Translations under genes and position numbers: made by a program
Assembly: GCA_017519685.1 (NCBI GenBank)
Contig: JAFWRV010000208.1
Location: 1-8,333 of the forward strand
Direction of reading: 5' to 3'
DNA length: 8,333 nt
From: Clostridia bacterium
Lineage (GTDB): Bacteria; Bacillota; Clostridia; Oscillospirales; Acutalibacteraceae
The notes under the pieces: generated by a model
What the model saw: the letters and a program-made list of their open reading frames with translations, nothing else
The model's database searches: none
What the model was told of the DNA's origin: nothing
Shown here: one piece after another, positions 1 to 7,178 of the stretch
Layout: each line of letters starts with the position of its first letter
How positions within the stretch are numbered: position 1 is the stretch's first letter

Positions 1-829
1 ATTGTTGTTTTTCGGAAGATGCCGTGCCGGAAATAACCTGCTGACTGACCGATGACGGCTCAAGGTCAATTGTCGGTCTGATAAACGTTGTTTCCTTATC
101 GGTTTCCTTGTCCGATGTTCTCGGCATCGCGGTTGTACTTTCTTTTTCACCGGCCTTTGTTGAAGCGGTAGTCTTTTCACCGGCCTTTGTTGAAGCGGAA
201 GTTTTTTCGCTTGCCTGTGTCTTGGAAGTTTCCGACGGCTTGGTCGTCGTGGCCTCGGTTTCGATTTCCTTGATTATATACTCGCCCCTTATATTTTTGA
301 TCGGCTTCTTTGAAATCGGGTCTGTAACATAAACTATTTTTGTTGTGGTTTCACTTGTCGTTTCCGTGGTGGTTTCGGTTGTGGTGCCGGTCGTGCTGCC
401 GTTTTCATCCGAGGGTATCGTCTTTTTCACGATTTTTGTGACTTTTTCGCCGTTCTCATCGGTAACGGGCTCGCCGTTTTCGTCGGTTTCATCCTCAACG
501 CTTGTTACCTCCACGAAATAATCGACTTTCTCGGTCGTTGTGGCGGTCGTCTTTTTTGTTGTTGTGGGATAACGGTGATTTGACGAATGCGACGGCTTTG
601 TGTAGAAGTCGGTCATCGTATATTGATGCACATTGCCCTCATCGTCAACCGAGGTTTCGACAATAACGGTGACAAAGGTTTCAACCTCGGTCGTTTCCGT
701 CTCCGTCTCCTCCGGCTGCCGTGACTTTATGACACCGGTTTTGACCAGAATGGCAACCGCCGCGAGCAGCACCGCAATCACGACTATGACAGCGGTCACA
801 ATATTTTGTTTTTTCCTGTTATCTGCCAT
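1..829 (-). CDS. Membrane-anchored Thr-rich protein, C-terminus outside window
   Basis: Unrecognised protein. The frame opens at ATG 829 and stays open for 276 codons to the left edge, so the C-terminus is missing. Residues 1-8 are short and basic (MADNRKKQ). Residues 9-29 form one hydrophobic helix, followed by a hydrophilic region rich in Thr, Glu and Lys. This predicts a single-pass protein with its long tail outside the cell. Residues 115-127 hold two DENGE units eight residues apart (a third DENG at 141-144), residues 145-163 are mostly Thr, and residues 209-228 are two copies of a 10-residue repeat. No enzymatic domain is visible in this part; one may lie beyond the edge. The start is supported by an AGGAG site at 835-839 that overlaps the glgD stop codon, with 5 nt to the ATG. 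The gene therefore follows glgD by 9 nt and is probably its last or next operon member. Existence as a gene is well supported; function is unknown. Confidence 0.85.
   Translation of the reverse strand, partial: MADNRKKQNIVTAVIVVIAVLLAAVAILVKTGVIKSRQPEETETETTEVETFVTVIVETSVDDEGNVHQYTMTDFYTKPSHSSNHRYPTTTKKTTATTTEKVDYFVEVTSVEDETDENGEPVTDENGEKVTKIVKKTIPSDENGSTTGTTTETTTETTSETTTKIVYVTDPISKKPIKNIRGEYIIKEIETEATTTKPSETSKTQASEKTSASTKAGEKTTASTKAGEKESTTAMPRTSDKETDKETTFIRPTIDLEPSSVSQQVISGTASSEKQQ
146..205 (-). repeat. 30-bp tandem repeat, two copies, in frame
   Basis: Positions 146-175 and 176-205 match at 28 of 30 bases. In the Thr-rich protein they encode KTTASTKAGE and KTSASTKAGE (residues 219-228 and 209-218). 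The unit is a whole number of codons, so gain or loss of a copy would only lengthen or shorten the extracellular linker. Confidence 0.9.
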
Positions 830-838
830 ACTGTCTCC

Positions 839-1951
839 TCAGATTACTATTCCTTTACCGATATAAACCGGATAGTTTGAAGCGCCGCTGAGAGTCTTGC
901 GGGTTGAAATTCTGACATCCTTATCGGCAATTACGCAATCCACTGCCGCGCCCTCGCCGATAACGGTATCCTGCATAATGATGGAGTTTTTGACTTTCGC
1001 GCCTTTCGCAACGGTAACTCCCCTGAATATAATGCAGTTTTCCACTTCGCCGTCAATTTTGCATCCGTCGGCAACAAGTGAGTTTCCGACTGCCGAATTG
1101 ATTCCGTAAACGGTCGGGGATCTGTCGCTTATCTTTGTGTAAATCGGAAGATCCGCGGGGAAAAGATCTTTTCTGATTTTTTCATCGAGCAGGTCGAGAT
1201 TCGCGTCATAATAAGAACGGATTGAGCTGATAACCTTGACATAGGATTCCTGTCTGTATCCGTAAACTCTCATCTGGGATATGCAAGGTGAAACGATATC
1301 TTCAAAATCGCTGATTCTCTTGGCGTTCGCCTCGTGAAGAAGACGCTCGAGCAGAGTTCTTCCGATTATCATGACTTTAAGAGAGAATTTCGCGGATGAA
1401 GTATATGTATCGACAAATCTTGACTCGGTGATTCTGCCGTCATCATCAACGGTATATTCAACAGAGTTCTTGATTTCGGGCGGAATTGCCTCCGCGTAGG
1501 CAAGAGTCATATCCGACTTCTTCTCAATATGATATCTGAGCATATCATCATAATCAATGTTTCCGAGAACATTGCAGTCGGTAAGCAGAACATAATCCTT
1601 GCCGGAGTCGCTGATGTAGCTGATGCTTCCGTAAAGAGCGTCCGCCTTGCCTTTGAACATTCCCGAGTCGGGTCCGCTGAACGGGGGAAGAAGCGTCAGA
1701 CCTTCTCTTTTTCTGGAAAGGTCCCACGGCTTGCCGTTTCCGATGTGGTCCATCAGCGAACGGTAGTTATTGTTTGTGATTACGCCGACTTTGGTGATTC
1801 CCGCGTTGACCATGCTGGAAAGCGGAAAGTCTATCAGACGGTAACGTCCCGCGTAAGGAACGGAGCCCATAGTTCTGAGCGCCGTGAGTTCGGGTATCAC
1901 TTCGTCATAAGCATTTGAAAATATAATTCCGAGTACATCGTTTGCTGACAT
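839..1951 (-). CDS. glgD: GlgD, non-catalytic subunit of ADP-glucose pyrophosphorylase
   Basis: Partner subunit of GlgC in Firmicutes-type ADP-glucose pyrophosphorylase, the enzyme that makes ADP-glucose for glycogen in the cytoplasm. At 370 residues it is the usual GlgD length. It shares with GlgC the block YRLIDFPLSSMVNAGI (37-52) and the IGNGKPWDL block (70-78), plus a C-terminal left-handed beta-helix with hexapeptide-like repeats (about 290-365). The catalytic signatures are gone: the Gly-rich nucleotide loop is replaced by FSNAYDEVIP (11-20), the SGDH metal site by TDCN (124-127), and no FEEKP sugar-phosphate motif is present. This fits the family knowledge that GlgD is inactive alone and modulates GlgC. 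Its ATG overlaps the glgC stop by one base (TAATG), with a GGAGGTG ribosome site at 1959-1965, so translation is probably coupled for balanced subunit amounts. Confidence 0.95.
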   Translation of the reverse strand: MSANDVLGIIFSNAYDEVIPELTALRTMGSVPYAGRYRLIDFPLSSMVNAGITKVGVITNNNYRSLMDHIGNGKPWDLSRKREGLTLLPPFSGPDSGMFKGKADALYGSISYISDSGKDYVLLTDCNVLGNIDYDDMLRYHIEKKSDMTLAYAEAIPPEIKNSVEYTVDDDGRITESRFVDTYTSSAKFSLKVMIIGRTLLERLLHEANAKRISDFEDIVSPCISQMRVYGYRQESYVKVISSIRSYYDANLDLLDEKIRKDLFPADLPIYTKISDRSPTVYGINSAVGNSLVADGCKIDGEVENCIIFRGVTVAKGAKVKNSIIMQDTVIGEGAAVDCVIADKDVRISTRKTLSGASNYPVYIGKGIVI

Positions 1952-3165
1952 TATTCCGCACCTCCGACATCCGAATCTATCATTGCCTTGGGTTCAATGA
2001 CCGCGTTCTTTCCGATATGAACGCCGTTGCCGATTACCGAAACGCCCCAATCGGCTATGTTTTCCATTGTTTCGGGGCTCTTTCCGACTGTCGCGCCCTC
2101 ATCTATCACAGCGTTTTCGGCTACAATTGAATACTGAACGGTCGCGCCTTTCTTTATAACCGTGCCGGGCATCACTATCGAGTATTTGACCTCCGCGCCC
2201 TCTTCAACGGTTACATTGGCAAACAGAACGGAGAAATCGACATGGCCGTCAATCTTGCATCCTTCCGTTACCATTGAATTTATAAGCTCCGCGTTCGATC
2301 CGACAAAATGAGGCGGAGCGGCGGGGTTTCTCGAATAAATCTTCCAGCCGTCATCGTCAAGGTTGAGGTCAACCTTCGGATTGAGCAGATCGAGGTTCGC
2401 GTCCCAGAGGGAGTCGATTGTTCCGACATCCTTCCAGTAGCCGTCAAACTGATAGGCAAACATTCTCTCGCCGTTCTGATGCATTGCGGGGATGAGATTG
2501 TGACCGAAGTCATTTGATGAATCCGCGTCCGCTTCATCATCAATCAGATACTGACGGAGTTTCTTCCAGCTGAATACATAGACGCCCATTGACGCCTTGT
2601 TGCTTCTCGGATTTTTGGGCTTCTCCTCAAATTCGGCAATTGAACCGTCATCATTGACTATCATCAGACCGAATCTGCTTGCCTCCTCCCAGGGAACCTC
2701 AAGCATGGCGATTGTGCAGTCCGCGTTCTTTTCTTTGTGGTAGTCAATCATCTCGGAGTAATCCATCTTGTAGATATGGTCGCCGGAAAGAATGAGGACA
2801 TACTCGGGGTCATATCTCTCGATGAAATTAATATTCTGATAAATGGCGTTTGCCGTTCCTTTATACCATTCGGTTCCGCTTATCTGCTGATAGGGAGAAA
2901 GAATATGAACTCCTCCGTCGGCTCTGTCAAGATCCCACGGTTGGCCGTTCCCGATATAATCGTTGAGAACGAGCGGCTGATACTGTGTCAGGACACCGAC
3001 GGTATCAATGCCCGAATTGACACAGTTTGAAAGAGGAAAGTCGATAATTCTGTATTTGCCTCCGTAGGGTACGGCGGGCTTCGCAATGTTCTTTGTCAGA
3101 ATGCCGAGACGGCTGCCCTGGCCGCCTGCAAGCAGCATGGCTATGCATTCGTGTTTTCTTGCCAT
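1951..3165 (-). CDS. glgC: GlgC, glucose-1-phosphate adenylyltransferase
   Basis: Catalytic ADP-glucose pyrophosphorylase: ATP plus glucose-1-phosphate gives ADP-glucose and pyrophosphate, normally the committed step of bacterial glycogen synthesis. The nucleotidyltransferase domain covers about residues 6-265. Visible motifs are the nucleotide loop LAGGQGSRL (12-20), [19 protein letters not shown] (29-47), the metal-binding SGDH (127-130, Asp129), the sugar-phosphate-binding FEEKP (179-183), SMGVYVF (192-198) and the DVGT motif (246-249). A left-handed beta-helix of hexapeptide repeats follows (about 290-395). Length (404) is usual for the family, and nothing essential is missing. The ATG directly abuts the glgB stop (TAAATG), with a strong AAGGAGG site at 3174-3180 inside the last codons of glgB. 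Enzymes of this family are commonly controlled by sugar-phosphate effectors; the effector here cannot be read from the sequence. Confidence 0.97.
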   Translation of the reverse strand: MARKHECIAMLLAGGQGSRLGILTKNIAKPAVPYGGKYRIIDFPLSNCVNSGIDTVGVLTQYQPLVLNDYIGNGQPWDLDRADGGVHILSPYQQISGTEWYKGTANAIYQNINFIERYDPEYVLILSGDHIYKMDYSEMIDYHKEKNADCTIAMLEVPWEEASRFGLMIVNDDGSIAEFEEKPKNPRSNKASMGVYVFSWKKLRQYLIDDEADADSSNDFGHNLIPAMHQNGERMFAYQFDGYWKDVGTIDSLWDANLDLLNPKVDLNLDDDGWKIYSRNPAAPPHFVGSNAELINSMVTEGCKIDGHVDFSVLFANVTVEEGAEVKYSIVMPGTVIKKGATVQYSIVAENAVIDEGATVGKSPETMENIADWGVSVIGNGVHIGKNAVIEPKAMIDSDVGGAE

Positions 3166-5064
3166 TTATTTATCCTCCTTAACGGTTTTCTTTCTGGAAT
3201 TGTTTTTTATGTAAAGGCAGCTGAGCCCCTCTATATCAAGCTCAATGCTGTAATCGAAACCGTGCATGGGTATTTTCTTCGCCTTGACCGAGCCGACGGT
3301 GCTTTCTCCCCTGCCTCCGTACGCGGGATCGGATGAGGAGAATACCACTTTATAAGGACCCGCCTTAGGAACGCCGATGCGGTAGTTTCTTCTCGTGACA
3401 TTGGTGAAGTTGCAGAGCGTTATGATTTCATTGCCCTTCCTGTCTCTTCTCAGATAGGAAACGCAGGAATTGTCACAGTCATCGCTGACTATCCATCTGA
3501 AACCGTCCCAGCTGTAATCGATTTCCCAGAGGGCGGGATTCTTGAGATAGAATTTATTAAGGTCTGCTGTGTACTGCTTCAGCTTTCTGTGCGACTCATA
3601 GTCAAGCAGCATCCAGTCAAGCTGCTGTTTGTAATTCCACTCTATGAACTGCCCGAATTCGCAGCCCATAAACAGAAGCTTCTTGCCGGGATGGCTCATC
3701 ATATATCCGAGGAAGGAGCGGACTCCGGAAAACTTTTCTTCATAGGAGCCGGGCATCTTGTTTATCAGCGAGCATTTTCCGTGAACGACTTCATCGTGCG
3801 AAATGGGAAGCACGAAATTCTCCGAAAACGCGTAGAAGAACGAAAACGTCAGGCAGTCGTGATTGAACTTTCTGAACACGCCGTCAAGAGAGAAATATCT
3901 CAGGCAGTCATTCATCCAGCCCATATTCCATTTGAAGTTGAAACCTAGTCCACCGTCATAAGGCGGTTTTGAAACCATCGGCCAGGAGGTGCTTTCCTCA
4001 GCAATCATCAGAACATCGCCGTGCTCTTTGAAAACAGAAGTGTTTAACTGCTGAAGGAACGAAACGGCCTCTAAATTTTCCCTGCCGCCGTAAATATTAG
4101 GTATCCACTGACCGTCGTCACGGCCGTAATCGAGATAAAGCATTGAGGCAACCGCGTCAACCCTGAGTCCGTCAATGTGATACTTTTCTATCCAGTACAT
4201 CGCGCTTGAAATCAGGAAACTGCGCACCTCGGGTTTGCCGTAATCAAACACCCTTGTTCCCCACTGATAATGCTCTCCCTTTCTGGGGTCGGAGTATTCA
4301 TAGCAGGGAGTTCCGTCAAACTCATAAAGACCGAAGGCGTCCTTCGGAAAATGGGCGGGTACCCAGTCAAGGATAACGCCTATTCCCGCCTTGTGCGCTT
4401 TTTCGACAAAGGCGGCAAAATCCTCCGGGGTACCGTATCTTGATGTCGGAGCGAAGTATCCGGTCACCTGATATCCCCAGGAGCCGTCAAACGGATGCTC
4501 AAGAATCGGGAGCAGTTCAATATGGGTATATCCCATTTCTTTGACATAAGGAATAAGCCGGTCGGCGATTTCACGGTAGGGAATCGGATTTCCGTCTTCA
4601 TAAACCTGCCATGAGCCGATATGGACTTCATAAATATTAACGGGAGAGGAATAAATATCGGTTTCCTTCCTCTTTTTCATCCACGCTCCGTCATCCCAGT
4701 CAAAGTCAACGGAAGGATAGTATTTTGACGCCGTCCCGGGTCTTGTTTCGGCGTGGAAGGCGTAAGGGTCGGCTTTGAAAATCTCCCTGCCGTCTTTGGT
4801 ACGTATCAGATATTTATATGCATCGTATTTGTTAACGCCGGAAACTTTGCACTCCCAGATGCTGTCGCTGATTTTTTCCATCGGGGACGCTCCGTTATCC
4901 CAGCCGTTGAAATCTCCGGCGACGCTGACCGATACGGCGTTGGGCGCCCATACTCTGAAAACCGTTTTGTTCTTTCCCGCCGGATGAGAGCCGAGATACT
5001 CATAAGCTTTCGCGTTTGTGCCCTCATGGAAAAGATAAAGCGGTACATTATTTTTCGCAGCCAT
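3166..5064 (-). CDS. glgB: GlgB, 1,4-alpha-glucan branching enzyme
   Basis: Glycogen branching enzyme of family GH13: it cuts an alpha-1,4 glucan and re-attaches the piece by an alpha-1,6 bond, in the cytoplasm. The protein has 632 residues: a CBM48-type N-terminal domain (about 30-105, with the VSVAGDFNGWD stretch at 46-56), the (beta/alpha)8 barrel (about 140-510) and a C-terminal beta domain (about 525-625). The four GH13 regions are intact: DWVPAHF (233-239), GLRVDAVAS (299-307) with nucleophile Asp303, IAEES (354-358) with acid/base Glu356, and SHDEVVHGK (422-430) with Asp424. It is shorter than the E. coli enzyme because the extra N-terminal module is absent, as in many Gram-positive GlgB proteins. 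First gene of the minus-strand operon, with a strong promoter about 40 nt upstream. The ATG at 5064 is the only good in-frame start near the conserved N-terminus, although its ribosome site lies rather far away. Confidence 0.97.
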   Translation of the reverse strand: MAAKNNVPLYLFHEGTNAKAYEYLGSHPAGKNKTVFRVWAPNAVSVSVAGDFNGWDNGASPMEKISDSIWECKVSGVNKYDAYKYLIRTKDGREIFKADPYAFHAETRPGTASKYYPSVDFDWDDGAWMKKRKETDIYSSPVNIYEVHIGSWQVYEDGNPIPYREIADRLIPYVKEMGYTHIELLPILEHPFDGSWGYQVTGYFAPTSRYGTPEDFAAFVEKAHKAGIGVILDWVPAHFPKDAFGLYEFDGTPCYEYSDPRKGEHYQWGTRVFDYGKPEVRSFLISSAMYWIEKYHIDGLRVDAVASMLYLDYGRDDGQWIPNIYGGRENLEAVSFLQQLNTSVFKEHGDVLMIAEESTSWPMVSKPPYDGGLGFNFKWNMGWMNDCLRYFSLDGVFRKFNHDCLTFSFFYAFSENFVLPISHDEVVHGKCSLINKMPGSYEEKFSGVRSFLGYMMSHPGKKLLFMGCEFGQFIEWNYKQQLDWMLLDYESHRKLKQYTADLNKFYLKNPALWEIDYSWDGFRWIVSDDCDNSCVSYLRRDRKGNEIITLCNFTNVTRRNYRIGVPKAGPYKVVFSSSDPAYGGRGESTVGSVKAKKIPMHGFDYSIELDIEGLSCLYIKNNSRKKTVKEDK

Positions 5065-5077
5065 AAATGACTCATTT

Positions 5078-5082
5078 CCCCC
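5078..5082 (-). promoter_or_regulatory. Probable glgB ribosome binding site, long spacing
   Basis: A run of five G on the minus strand (within AGGGGGAA) is the only purine-rich SD-like stretch before glgB. It sits 13 nt from the ATG at 5064, longer than the usual 5-9. A nearer ATG at 5075 is only 2 nt from the site and out of frame, so it is not a credible alternative. Confidence 0.55.
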
Positions 5083-5101
5083 TATTATAATAATATATAA
5101 A

Positions 5102-5130
5102 ATTATAACAGTAATTTATTACGAATTCAA
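5102..5130 (-). promoter_or_regulatory. Sigma-A-type promoter for the glg operon
   Basis: Read on the minus strand: -35 TTGAAT at 5130-5125, a 17-nt spacer, and -10 TATAAT at 5107-5102. The bases TGT directly before the -10 make an extended -10 element. Transcription would start near 5095, giving a leader of about 30 nt before glgB. There is no room for a riboswitch or attenuator in that leader. Confidence 0.8.
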
Positions 5131-5164
5131 GATAATAAAATGCTATACCGTAACGAAATATTTC

Positions 5165-5188
5165 TTTGACGATTGAATAATTTGACGA
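5165..5188. repeat. Direct repeat TTTGACGA between the divergent promoters
   Basis: Two exact copies of TTTGACGA lie at 5165-5172 and 5181-5188, start to start 16 bp. They fall 35 bp upstream of the glgB -35 box and 27 bp upstream of the plus-strand -35 box. The position would suit a regulator acting on either promoter, but the element is short, the region is AT-rich, and no known operator is recognised. Confidence 0.35.
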
Positions 5189-5214
5189 AAAATATTACAG
5201 TTTGGTGACATCGG

Positions 5215-5243
5215 TTGACAAAATAAATCGCTTATTATATAAT
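5215..5243 (+). promoter_or_regulatory. Consensus sigma-A promoter for the PASTA pseudokinase
   Basis: TTGACA at 5215-5220 and TATAAT at 5238-5243 are both perfect matches, with the ideal 17-nt spacer. Transcription would start near 5250, giving a leader of about 65 nt before the ATG at 5315. The quality suggests strong, largely constitutive expression unless a repressor intervenes. Confidence 0.88.
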
Positions 5244-5297
5244 TTTTTATAATTATAAACTGTTGAAATTTTTCGGCAATTATTCGGCTTTCCGGAA

Positions 5298-5305
5298 AAG
5301 GGGAG
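5298..5305 (+). promoter_or_regulatory. Ribosome binding site of the PASTA pseudokinase
   Basis: AAGGGGAG lies 9 nt before the ATG at 5315. It fixes that ATG as the start, which is also where the zinc-ribbon N-terminus begins. Confidence 0.75.
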
Positions 5306-5314
5306 TGTTTATAT

Positions 5315-7102
5315 ATGGTAAGTTCCGATAATCTCTGCATGAGCTGCATGCGCGAAATAGGCGACGAAAAAAAGTGTCCCTATTGCGGCTATTATACCGA
5401 CACGGTTCAGCCGCTTCCTTATCTGCCCGTAAGAACAGTTGTGGGCAACCGCTATATGGTGGGTAAAATTTTAGACAGCAATTCCGAGGGAACAACCTAT
5501 ATCGGTTGGGATCTCAAAGAGAAAAAAGCCGTCAACATCAGGGAGTTTCTTCCGGTCGCTTTCATTGCGAGAACCGAATCAAATCTCAATATTCAGGTGC
5601 GTCTCGGCTCGGAAGGCATCTACGCAGACCTCAGAAGAAGTTTCGAGGAAATGTGGGGCAAGCTCGCAAAGCTCAACGGCCTTTCCGCCCTGATTAAAGT
5701 CACCGACGTTATCGGCGATTTTTCAACATCATACGCGATTTACGATCACTTTGACGGCATTTCGCTGCGCGATTTTCTTCTCAGAAGCAAGACGGGTTAC
5801 ATCCCCTGGGAAAAGGCGAGGCAGCTTCTTATGCCCACCCTTTCCACCCTCGGCACCCTTCACACCAACGGAATCATTCACCGCGGTATTTCCCCGACAA
5901 ATCTCGTTATCGGCGAAGACGGAAAAATCAAAATCACCGGCTTCTCGATTGGCGAAGTAAGAAGCGCGGGGAGCCGTCTTACTCCTCAGATTTATGACGG
6001 CTACGCCGCTGTTGAGCAATACGGATTTGAGGCGCAGCAAGGCCCCTGGACCGATATTTACGCCTTCGCGGCAGTGCTGTACCGTACTCTTATAGGCAGC
6101 GACCCGATTCCCTCAAAAGAGAGAATGACAAACGACCGCCTCATGGTCCCGGGAAAATTCGCCGAAGCCCTTCCTGCCTATGTTATCAACGGCCTTATCA
6201 ACGCCCTTCAGATTCTTCCGCAGGACAGAACAAGAACCGTTGAGCAGCTTCGCGCCGAGCTTTCCGCGACTCCGTCCGCCACCGCGGCAGGCGTGACCTA
6301 CGGCAGAAAGCCCGCTCCTCCCGCGGCTCCGCAGCAGACCCGTCAGAGTCAGCCGTCGCCCGACAGAAACAAGAAGAAAAAATCTCCTGCCAGGGCAATG
6401 TTCCTGACAGCGTTTCTCATAATCCTCATCGGTCTCGGAACCTTCGCGGCGCTTGCGATGACCGTCTTCCGCGACAAATTCAATTTCAATCTCAAACCAC
6501 ATGAAAGCACAACCGCCGCGGTTGTCGAAGAGGATGTTCAGGTTCCCGATTTCAAGGGCAAATATTATGATGAAGTCAAGTCAAACGGCGTGTTCAGCAG
6601 CAATTTCCTGATTACAAAAGAGGATGTTTACAGCGACACCGTTGATAAGGGATATATAATCAGCCAGGATATACAGGCGGATACCACGGTCAAAAAGGGC
6701 ACAAAAATAGTGCTTACCGTCAGTCAGGGAACAGAATACGTCGAGCTTCCCGATATCAAGGGAGAAACGTATGACAAGGCATACATCACTCTGACCGAGC
6801 TCGGCTTTGAGGTGTCAAAAGAGGAAACCCAGTCGGGAGCGTACGCCGATAACGAAGTCATTGATATGTCTCTCGTTCCGGGCAAAAAATATACCGTCGG
6901 CTCAAAAGTCATCCTGAAGGTTTACGCTCCGCTTACCACCGCTGATGAAAGCGGAGACGAAAACGGAGAGGTCGGCATAGACACGGAGCAGACACCCGAT
7001 GAATCTTTCACCCATGACACCTATGACTGGGCGACAACCGTGCCGTCAACCTCCGCCTATATTCAGCCGTCGGAGCCGGCGACACGTACTCCGGTGCAGT
7101 AA
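5315..7102 (+). CDS. Zinc-ribbon, PASTA-domain membrane pseudokinase
   Basis: 595-residue single-pass membrane protein. Cytoplasmic side: a zinc ribbon with Cys pairs CMSC (8-11) and CPYC (21-24), then a Ser/Thr-kinase-like domain (about 47-316). Next come a Pro/Lys-rich linker, a membrane helix (about 362-383), two PASTA domains outside the cell (about 407-470 and 475-537) and an acidic Thr/Ser/Pro-rich tail with no LPXTG anchor. PASTA domains in Gram-positive kinases are known to sense cell-wall fragments. The fold is clear from HRGISPTN (189-196), GYAAVEQYG (229-237) and GPWTDIYAF (243-251). Catalytic residues are replaced: the Gly-rich loop reads DSNSEG (54-59), VAIK reads VNIR (Arg76), HRD reads HRG (Gly191) and DFG reads GFS (209-211). 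Phosphotransfer is therefore unlikely (inference), and a sensor or scaffold role is more probable. Monocistronic, with its own promoter and terminator. Confidence 0.9.
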   Translation: MVSSDNLCMSCMREIGDEKKCPYCGYYTDTVQPLPYLPVRTVVGNRYMVGKILDSNSEGTTYIGWDLKEKKAVNIREFLPVAFIARTESNLNIQVRLGSEGIYADLRRSFEEMWGKLAKLNGLSALIKVTDVIGDFSTSYAIYDHFDGISLRDFLLRSKTGYIPWEKARQLLMPTLSTLGTLHTNGIIHRGISPTNLVIGEDGKIKITGFSIGEVRSAGSRLTPQIYDGYAAVEQYGFEAQQGPWTDIYAFAAVLYRTLIGSDPIPSKERMTNDRLMVPGKFAEALPAYVINGLINALQILPQDRTRTVEQLRAELSATPSATAAGVTYGRKPAPPAAPQQTRQSQPSPDRNKKKKSPARAMFLTAFLIILIGLGTFAALAMTVFRDKFNFNLKPHESTTAAVVEEDVQVPDFKGKYYDEVKSNGVFSSNFLITKEDVYSDTVDKGYIISQDIQADTTVKKGTKIVLTVSQGTEYVELPDIKGETYDKAYITLTELGFEVSKEETQSGAYADNEVIDMSLVPGKKYTVGSKVILKVYAPLTTADESGDENGEVGIDTEQTPDESFTHDTYDWATTVPSTSAYIQPSEPATRTPVQ

Positions 7103-7146
7103 GCTCTCCTGCGGCGATCTGACACAGCAAAACACACACAAATATT

Positions 7147-7178
7147 AAACGGGCTACCCGAAGGTAGCCCGTTTGTTT
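7147..7178. terminator. Bidirectional intrinsic terminator between convergent genes
   Basis: A perfect 12-bp stem pairs 7147-7158 (AAACGGGCTACC) with 7163-7174 around the loop CGAA. On the plus strand it is followed by a T-rich tail (GTTTGTTT, 7171-7178), ending the pseudokinase transcript 45 nt after its stop. On the minus strand the other arm gives GTTTAATATTT, so it can also end the propeller gene. The propeller stop codon at 7177-7179 overlaps the plus-strand tail. Confidence 0.92.

Noticed and set aside
142..205. Possible short CRISPR-like array
   Set aside because: Only two adjacent copies with no spacers, in frame within a coding region, so a simple tandem duplication.
108..332. 74-codon plus-strand frame, Val/Phe-rich with a repeat
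   Set aside because: It is antisense to the Thr-rich protein; its repeat is the mirror of the 30-bp tandem repeat, and it has no ribosome site.
1529..1918. 129-codon plus-strand frame
   Set aside because: Fully antisense to glgD, with no recognisable protein features; a shadow of codon bias.
3589..3948. 119-codon plus-strand frame
   Set aside because: Fully antisense to glgB, which is intact and strongly conserved there.
4806..5075. 89-codon minus-strand frame starting 11 nt upstream of glgB
   Set aside because: Overlaps the glgB N-terminus out of frame, its ATG is only 2 nt from the SD-like run, and the product looks random.
5280..5495. 71-codon minus-strand frame across the start of the pseudokinase gene
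   Set aside because: It overlaps the zinc-ribbon coding region, with no ribosome site and no convincing composition.
5885..5941. Loss of the HRD and DFG aspartates as sequencing errors
   Set aside because: At least four separate motifs are altered without any frame break, and the substitutions need several base changes in total, which scattered read errors would not explain well.
6113..6502. 129-codon minus-strand frame, Arg/Gly-rich
   Set aside because: Antisense to the pseudokinase gene across its linker and membrane segment; composition is typical of a shadow frame.
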